Of a stretch of DNA of 37,367 bases, positions 32,125 through 37,367 are shown in pieces. Positions within the stretch are counted from its first letter, which is position 1. Each line of letters begins with the position of its first letter. The translations under genes were made by a program, and so were the position numbers. A model generated the notes under the pieces. The model did not search any database. It was given only the letters and a program-made list of their open reading frames with translations, and was not told the origin of the DNA. The stretch is from Stagnimonas sp. (lineage in GTDB: Bacteria > Pseudomonadota > Gammaproteobacteria > Nevskiales > Nevskiaceae). The DNA lies in NCBI GenBank assembly GCA_030652575.1, contig JAUSQI010000028.1:1-37367 (forward strand), in the 5' to 3' direction.

Positions 32125-33432
32125 TCAGGCTTGTGGCAGCAGCGATTTGAGCTTGGCGGATTCTTCCGGGAACCAAGGGCCGTTGGCCTTCAGCGCTTCG
32201 GCGGCGGCCTGTTTGGCCTCGTCGCTGCGCTTCAGCGCGAGCAGCGATTGCACGCGCGCCTGCGCGTTCTTGAGGCGGTTGATGCCGTAGGCCAGTGTGG
32301 CCGCCTGCGCGAAGTACGGCAGCGCCTTCCCGTGCTCGCCGCGTGCCGCCAGCACGCGCGCGTAGCGGTTGGCGTAGACATAGTCCTCTGGATAGGCAGC
32401 GATGAGCTTGAGCAGCAGCGCATCGAGCTTGGCCTGCTCGCCGGCGGCGTCGTAGAACACGCGCAGGTTGTCGGCGGCGTTGCGGTCGGCCTTGGGGCTC
32501 TTGGCGATCTTGGGCGCGAAGTAGGCGATGCCTTTCTGGAAGGTCGCGGCCTTGGCCGCCGTGTTGCCCTGCGCGTCATAGAGATCGGCCAGCGCGAACA
32601 CGGCGCTGCGGGCATCCGCACAACCCTGCTTCTTCTTGGCCAGCACGGTGCCGGTCAGCAGGGTCTCGAAGCGCGGTGCCTGGGCGGCGAGGAAGCCGCG
32701 ACGGTGGTCGCTGGCTTCTGGCTTGCTGCATTCGAGCGCGGCGTCGAGATCGTACGGGCTTTCGCAATCGAGGTTGCCGGCAAGCGCTTTTTCAGCGGCG
32801 GCGAGGCAGGCTTCGGGCTGCTTGGTTTTGGCGGCGGCCTTCAGTTGCAGGCGTGCGAGCATGCGCTGCACGGCGAGGTCTTGCTGGGCCGGTGTTTGCG
32901 CGGTGGCGGGCAGCGTTGCGAACCAGTCCAGTCCGGCCTGGCCGTCGTTGCGGGCGAGATAACCGGCCAGCACCGTCTTGGTGGCAGCAATACTTTGCGC
33001 ACCGCCGGCGGCGGCCTTGGTGCGCAGCGCATCGAGTGTGGTGTTGCGCTGGGTGATGACGGCCAGCTCGCTATAGAACTGCTGGCGCGTGCGCTCGGCA
33101 TTGATGCGCCCCAGCTCCTGCCCGTCGGCGTTGAGCACCACGTAGCTCGGCAGCGCCTTGACCACGAACTGATCCTTGAGCGCCGCCCCTTCGGGGGAGT
33201 CGGCATCCACCTCCAGCACCACCGCCGTGCGTTCCACCTTGGCCCACTCGGGCCCGGTGAGCACGTTCTTTTTCATGAAGTAGCAGGAGTAGCACCAGGG
33301 CGCGTGGAAATCGAGCAGCACCGGCACCTGCTTGGCCTTGGCTTCGGCGAGTGCGGCATCCAGCGGGCTGCCGTCGGCATGGGCCAGCGCGCTGCTGGCG
33401 AGAAGAAACGTGGCGATCAGGAAGTTACGCAT
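32125..33432 (-). CDS. Exported thioredoxin-fold protein with helical repeat tail
   Basis: A 435-aa periplasmic protein with a signal peptide (residues 1 to about 19, ending AHADG). The thioredoxin domain (about 20-130) has the redox motif W46-C47-Y-S-C50 and cis-proline segment ALPSYVVL. The rest is an alanine-rich helical region with TPR-like repeats (for example NRYARVLAARGEHGKALPYFAQAATLAYG). It may be a DsbD-gamma-like or protein-disulfide reductase-type thioredoxin; the partner is unknown. It starts 12 bp after the upstream exported-protein gene. Confidence 0.85.
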   Translation of the reverse strand: MRNFLIATFLLASSALAHADGSPLDAALAEAKAKQVPVLLDFHAPWCYSCYFMKKNVLTGPEWAKVERTAVVLEVDADSPEGAALKDQFVVKALPSYVVLNADGQELGRINAERTRQQFYSELAVITQRNTTLDALRTKAAAGGAQSIAATKTVLAGYLARNDGQAGLDWFATLPATAQTPAQQDLAVQRMLARLQLKAAAKTKQPEACLAAAEKALAGNLDCESPYDLDAALECSKPEASDHRRGFLAAQAPRFETLLTGTVLAKKKQGCADARSAVFALADLYDAQGNTAAKAATFQKGIAYFAPKIAKSPKADRNAADNLRVFYDAAGEQAKLDALLLKLIAAYPEDYVYANRYARVLAARGEHGKALPYFAQAATLAYGINRLKNAQARVQSLLALKRSDEAKQAAAEALKANGPWFPEESAKLKSLLPQA

Positions 33433-33444
33433 GTCAGATCACTC

Positions 33445-34194
33445 TCAGGGCAAAGGCGGTAGGTTCTTGGGGGTGTCTTCCGGCGGCTTGGCGAAGTAGA
33501 CGATGCGGGCGTTGTAGGCCTTGCCGGTGGCAGGGTCGTGGATGTTGGACACACCCTTGTATTCGAGCAGGCGCCTGCTCTCGGGGTCGTAGAGCAGGTT
33601 GAGGTCGGGGGCGACGAAGCGCAGCAGCGAATCGGCCTGCACCAGCAGTTTCACCGCTGGCTTGCCCTCGAAGGTGCCTGTGCCGACCTTGCTGATCTTG
33701 AAGCGGTAGCTGTCGAGCTGCCCGGCCACGGCGAAGCGGAAACTCACCACCTCGCCCTTCACCAGTTTGGGCAGATTGTCTTGCACGGCGTGGTTGAAGC
33801 CCGAGTCGGCGGCGGTAAAGCCTTCGCGCTTGAGGCTCTTGCGCTTCTCCTTGCCCTTGCCGGAAATCTTCAGCATGTCGATGGTCTCGCCATTGGCGGT
33901 GATCGCCTCGGCATAGCCCTCGTCCGGCAGGTCGAAACGGAACTTGGGCACGTAGGCATCGGCGCGGTAATCCAGCGTTTTCTTGCCCACCTCCTTGCCG
34001 TCCGGCGTGTAGTAACGGATGGTGCTCGCCACCTCCTTGCCGCCCTCAACCACGGGCTGGTGCACCTCGGTATAGAGATACTTGCCGCTGTCCAGATCGT
34101 AGGCGTAGCCGTAGAAGCTACCCTCGGCACGCGCAACAAAGGTGGCAGCCGCCATCAGCAACAGGGCAAGCGCATGCGGGATTCTGAAAGCCAT
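33445..34194 (-). CDS. Exported protein, DUF3108-like
   Basis: A 249-aa protein with a signal peptide (ending VARAEG). The C-terminal half (VSFRFAVAGQLDSYRFKISKVGTGTF, LRFVAPDLNLLYDPESRRLLEYKGVSNIHDP) is a beta-rich lipocalin-like or LolA-like pattern, resembling DUF3108-type periplasmic proteins. The family assignment is tentative and the function unknown. It sits 12 bp from each neighbour, in one transcript with the lipoprotein and the thioredoxin-fold protein. Confidence 0.7.
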   Translation of the reverse strand: MAFRIPHALALLLMAAATFVARAEGSFYGYAYDLDSGKYLYTEVHQPVVEGGKEVASTIRYYTPDGKEVGKKTLDYRADAYVPKFRFDLPDEGYAEAITANGETIDMLKISGKGKEKRKSLKREGFTAADSGFNHAVQDNLPKLVKGEVVSFRFAVAGQLDSYRFKISKVGTGTFEGKPAVKLLVQADSLLRFVAPDLNLLYDPESRRLLEYKGVSNIHDPATGKAYNARIVYFAKPPEDTPKNLPPLP

Positions 34195-34206
34195 TCGAGT
34201 GAATCC

Positions 34207-35253
34207 TTATTGCGTTGTGATCGGTGCGAAATCGTAACCGCTGCCAAATGTCGGTGCAGTGAAGGCACTGGCCGCCACCCCGGCGGCGGCGAGCGCCTGT
34301 GCCAGATCGGTCACCGGCTCGTGCTGACCCTCATCCGACAGCTCAAAGGTGCCGAAGTGCACCGCCAGCGACTGCGTTGCCGCCAACTCTTGATGGGCCT
34401 TGACCGCCTCCGCAGGGTCGATGTGCTGGTAGGCGGTGAGCCAGCGCGGTTTGTAGGCCCCGATCGGCAACAGCGCCAGCCGCATCGCCCCGTAGCGCTC
34501 GGCGGCCGCCTTGAACTGCGGCCCATAGCCGGTATCGCCCGCGAAGTACACCGGCCCGCCCGCTGTCTCGATCACATACGAGAGCCACAGGCTGCGATTG
34601 CGGTCGCCCAAACCGCGCCCGCACCAGTGCACGCTCTGCGCGCCGTGCAGCTTGCGGCCATTGGGCAGTGTTGCGGACTGCCACCAGTCCAGCTCGGTGA
34701 TCTTCTCGATGCCAGCGCCGCGCAGCGTCGCACCCTCGCCCAGCCCCACATAGAACATCGGGTCATGCGCGGTCTTGAGACGCTTGAGCGTGGGCAGATC
34801 GAGATGGTCGTAATGGCTGTGCGAGATCAGCACCGCGTCGATGTGCGGCAAATCCTCGAAACGGATGCCGGGCGGCACAAAGCGGCGGGGGCCGGCCCAT
34901 TGCACCGGGCTGGCGCGGTCGCTCCAGATCGGGTCGGTCAGCAGATTCAGGCCATCGGCCTGGATCAGCACCGTCGCGTGATTGACGACGGTCGCGCGCA
35001 GGCCACCCTCGCCGACGGTCGCAAGCGGCCTGGGGCCGGGTGGTGTGTCGAGATTGCGCGTCCACACGCCGGGCTCGCGTTGCCAGTAGTAGCGGACGAG
35101 ATCGAGCACATTCTTCTCGAACGGTTCGGCGTTGTGAAACCGCTCGCCGTCAAAGTGATCGCTGACCGGCCCCTCGTAAGGCGCGCTGCCCCGATGCTGA
35201 CAGCCCGCGATGGCCAGCCCGGCGAGCAAGAGCAGGGCGAGCGGGCGGGGCAT
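34207..35253 (-). CDS. Metallo-beta-lactamase-fold lipoprotein, NAPE-PLD-like
   Basis: A 348-aa lipoprotein with lipobox IAGC (Cys18). The metal-binding motif is HSHYDHLD (His145, His147, Asp149, His150), followed by VHWCGRG, FAGDTGYG and VHFGTFELS. The N-terminal SDHFDGERFHN and later GAYKPRW are typical of the NAPE-PLD/UlaG-like branch, which cleaves phosphodiester bonds in N-acyl-phospholipids. The phospholipid substrate is inference. The ATG shares a base with the stop of fpr (TAATG). Confidence 0.88.
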   Translation of the reverse strand: MPRPLALLLLAGLAIAGCQHRGSAPYEGPVSDHFDGERFHNAEPFEKNVLDLVRYYWQREPGVWTRNLDTPPGPRPLATVGEGGLRATVVNHATVLIQADGLNLLTDPIWSDRASPVQWAGPRRFVPPGIRFEDLPHIDAVLISHSHYDHLDLPTLKRLKTAHDPMFYVGLGEGATLRGAGIEKITELDWWQSATLPNGRKLHGAQSVHWCGRGLGDRNRSLWLSYVIETAGGPVYFAGDTGYGPQFKAAAERYGAMRLALLPIGAYKPRWLTAYQHIDPAEAVKAHQELAATQSLAVHFGTFELSDEGQHEPVTDLAQALAAAGVAASAFTAPTFGSGYDFAPITTQ

Positions 35254-36032
35254 TATTTTTCGACGAAAGCCCGCTCGATGACGTAATCGCCCGGCGTGCC
35301 GATGTGCGGCGACACCACGAACTGACGCTTGTCGAGCAGCACGCGGCAGTCTTTGAGCATCGCGTCGCTGCCGCAGATCATCACGCGGTCGGTTTCGGGG
35401 TTTAAGTGCGGCAGGCCGATGTCGTCGCAGAGCTTGCCGCTGTCCAGCAGCTCGGTGAGGCGGCCCTGGTTGCGGAAGGGCTCGCGCGTCACTGTGGGGT
35501 AGTAGATGAGCTGGCTCCGCACCAGCTCGCCCAAGGCTTCGTCGTTGGCGAGATCCTGCGTGATGTAGTCGTGATAGGCCAGGTCGTTGACGTTGCGCAC
35601 GCCGTGGATGAGCACGATCTTCTCGAAGCGCTCGTAGGTTTCCGGGTCGCGGATGGTCGAGAGAAAGGGTGCGAGGCCCGTGCCGGTGGAGAGCAGATAC
35701 AGGTTCTTGGCCGGCTTCAGGTCGTGCAGCACCAGCGTGCCCGTCGGCTTCACGCCCACCAGCAGCTCGTCACCGACCTTCACGTGCTGCAGGCGCGAGG
35801 TGAGCGGGCCGTTCTGCACCTTGATGCTGAAGAACTCCAGCTTGTCTTCGTAGTTCGGGCTGGCAATCGAGTAGGCGCGCAGCAGATTCTTGCCCTCGAC
35901 ATGCAGGCCGATCATCACGAACTGGCCGTTCTCGAAGCGCAGGCCCGGATCACGCGTGGTGGTGATCGTGAACAGCGTGTCGTTCCAGTGATGGACTTTG
36001 GTGATGCGTTCAGTGCGGAAGGCGGCGGCCAT
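35253..36032 (-). CDS. fpr: Ferredoxin/flavodoxin-NADP+ reductase
   Basis: A 259-aa FAD enzyme transferring electrons between NADPH and ferredoxin or flavodoxin. FAD binding is by LLRAYSIASPNYEDKLEFFSIKV, NADP binding by LLSTGTGLAPFLSTIRDPE, and the late segments VMICGSDAML and C-terminal FVEK are typical of bacterial subclass I/II Fpr. ATG 36032 (MAAAFRTERITKV) is chosen; 36 upstream codons are open but not family-like. It is the first gene of the tight minus-strand run down to 30589. Confidence 0.9.
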   Translation of the reverse strand: MAAAFRTERITKVHHWNDTLFTITTTRDPGLRFENGQFVMIGLHVEGKNLLRAYSIASPNYEDKLEFFSIKVQNGPLTSRLQHVKVGDELLVGVKPTGTLVLHDLKPAKNLYLLSTGTGLAPFLSTIRDPETYERFEKIVLIHGVRNVNDLAYHDYITQDLANDEALGELVRSQLIYYPTVTREPFRNQGRLTELLDSGKLCDDIGLPHLNPETDRVMICGSDAMLKDCRVLLDKRQFVVSPHIGTPGDYVIERAFVEK

Positions 36033-36136
36033 CGTGGCGTGCTCGGAGGAGGTGGCTAAAAAACGGGCGCGAACATTAGCATCATCACGCAGTGACTTGC
36101 GGCATATGGATATGCGTTTTGCCCAAACACCGCAGA

Positions 36137-36223
36137 TCAATGCCGATGCAGATGATGCCTCTAGTCGCGATCGTGCTCGTCTTGCAGCCCGATGGCTTCA
36201 TGCGCATGAACGAGGACGTGCCG
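36137..36223 (-). pseudogene. Degenerate histidine-rich frame after RND pump
   Basis: Two bases' shift out of the RND frame, starting just after its stop, the minus strand reads RHVLVHAHEAIGLQDEHDRD, a stop, then RHHLHRH and a stop. Eight of 27 residues are histidine, with further acidic residues, like metal-binding tails seen in metal-resistance genes. There is no start codon and it is interrupted, so it looks like a decayed fragment or a frameshifted former extension. The rest of the 36033-36224 gap shows no gene. Confidence 0.35.
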
Positions 36224-36224
36224 C

Positions 36225-37367
<1,143 letters not shown>

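Noticed and set aside
32035-33462. 475-codon plus-strand frame opposite the thioredoxin-fold gene
   Set aside because: Glycine/leucine-rich shadow; the WCYSC protein on the other strand is real.
33538-35286. 582-codon plus-strand frame opposite the lipoprotein and exported-protein genes
   Set aside because: The minus-strand genes have signal peptides, a lipobox and metal motifs; the plus frame spans two of them and shows no domain.

Overview
The window is high-GC chromosomal DNA, most likely from a gammaproteobacterium near the Xanthomonadales/Nevskiales. The reasons are Uup and HrpB housekeeping genes, a tRNA-Tyr/tRNA-Gly pair of the kind that usually leads into a tuf gene, a large TonB-dependent receptor, an ECF sigma/anti-sigma/DUF4097 cluster, and an extended FadE. 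The taxonomic call is inference from gene content. Most genes are core; accessory DNA is limited to a few visibly AT-richer patches.

Layout. 1-240: tRNA-Gly(TCC) and tRNA-Tyr(GTA) on the minus strand with a clear sigma70 promoter. 262-4768: uup and hrpB (minus). 4798-6697: a PRMT-like methyltransferase and a membrane-anchored alpha/beta hydrolase (plus); a 29-bp divergent gap before them carries a perfect palindrome that is a -10-like hexamer on both strands. 6701-8943: ECF sigma factor, anti-sigma factor and a secreted SGD-repeat (DUF4097) protein (minus). 9033-12653: LysE-family exporter and TonB-dependent receptor, closed by a strong terminator and followed by a decayed alpha/beta-hydrolase remnant. 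13014-14306: MFS transporter.

14310-26254 is a lipid-catabolism neighbourhood. It holds a TetR regulator divergent from a thiolase and a hydratase/dehydrogenase fusion, then FadE, an alpha-methylacyl-CoA racemase-like CoA enzyme, an APMAP/strictosidine-synthase-like protein and a long-chain acyl-CoA ligase. Together these cover activation, stereo-inversion of branched acyl-CoAs, dehydrogenation, hydration/oxidation and thiolysis. Embedded in it, and translationally coupled to the racemase, is a three-domain regulator (winged helix, GHKL ATPase, STAS-like DUF4325) with two adjacent inverted repeats between an upstream terminator and its start codon.

26359-27698 holds a small polytopic membrane protein, a Regnase-like NYN/PIN ribonuclease and a small exported protein. 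27777-29231 is an LVIVD-repeat lipoprotein. 29372-30524 is an AT-richer two-gene cassette of no family I recognise (two membrane segments plus a GAF-like domain, and a 65-aa overlapping partner). It abuts a 17-codon remnant that looks like the start of a DUF2855 gene. 30589-36032 is a long tightly packed minus-strand gene run: fpr, metallo-beta-lactamase-fold lipoprotein, exported protein, thioredoxin-fold TPR-like protein, purU, DUF4442 hotdog protein and the DUF2855 remnant. 36225-37367 is the 3' part of a heavy-metal RND pump that leaves the window, with a degenerate histidine-rich reading frame just downstream.

The best candidates for something new are the wHTH-GHKL-DUF4325 regulator with its operator pair, the membrane/GAF-like cassette at 29.4-30.5 kb, the symmetric bidirectional promoter in front of the bacterial PRMT-like gene, and the Regnase-like nuclease unit. 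No CRISPR array, rRNA, complete insertion sequence or prophage was seen.
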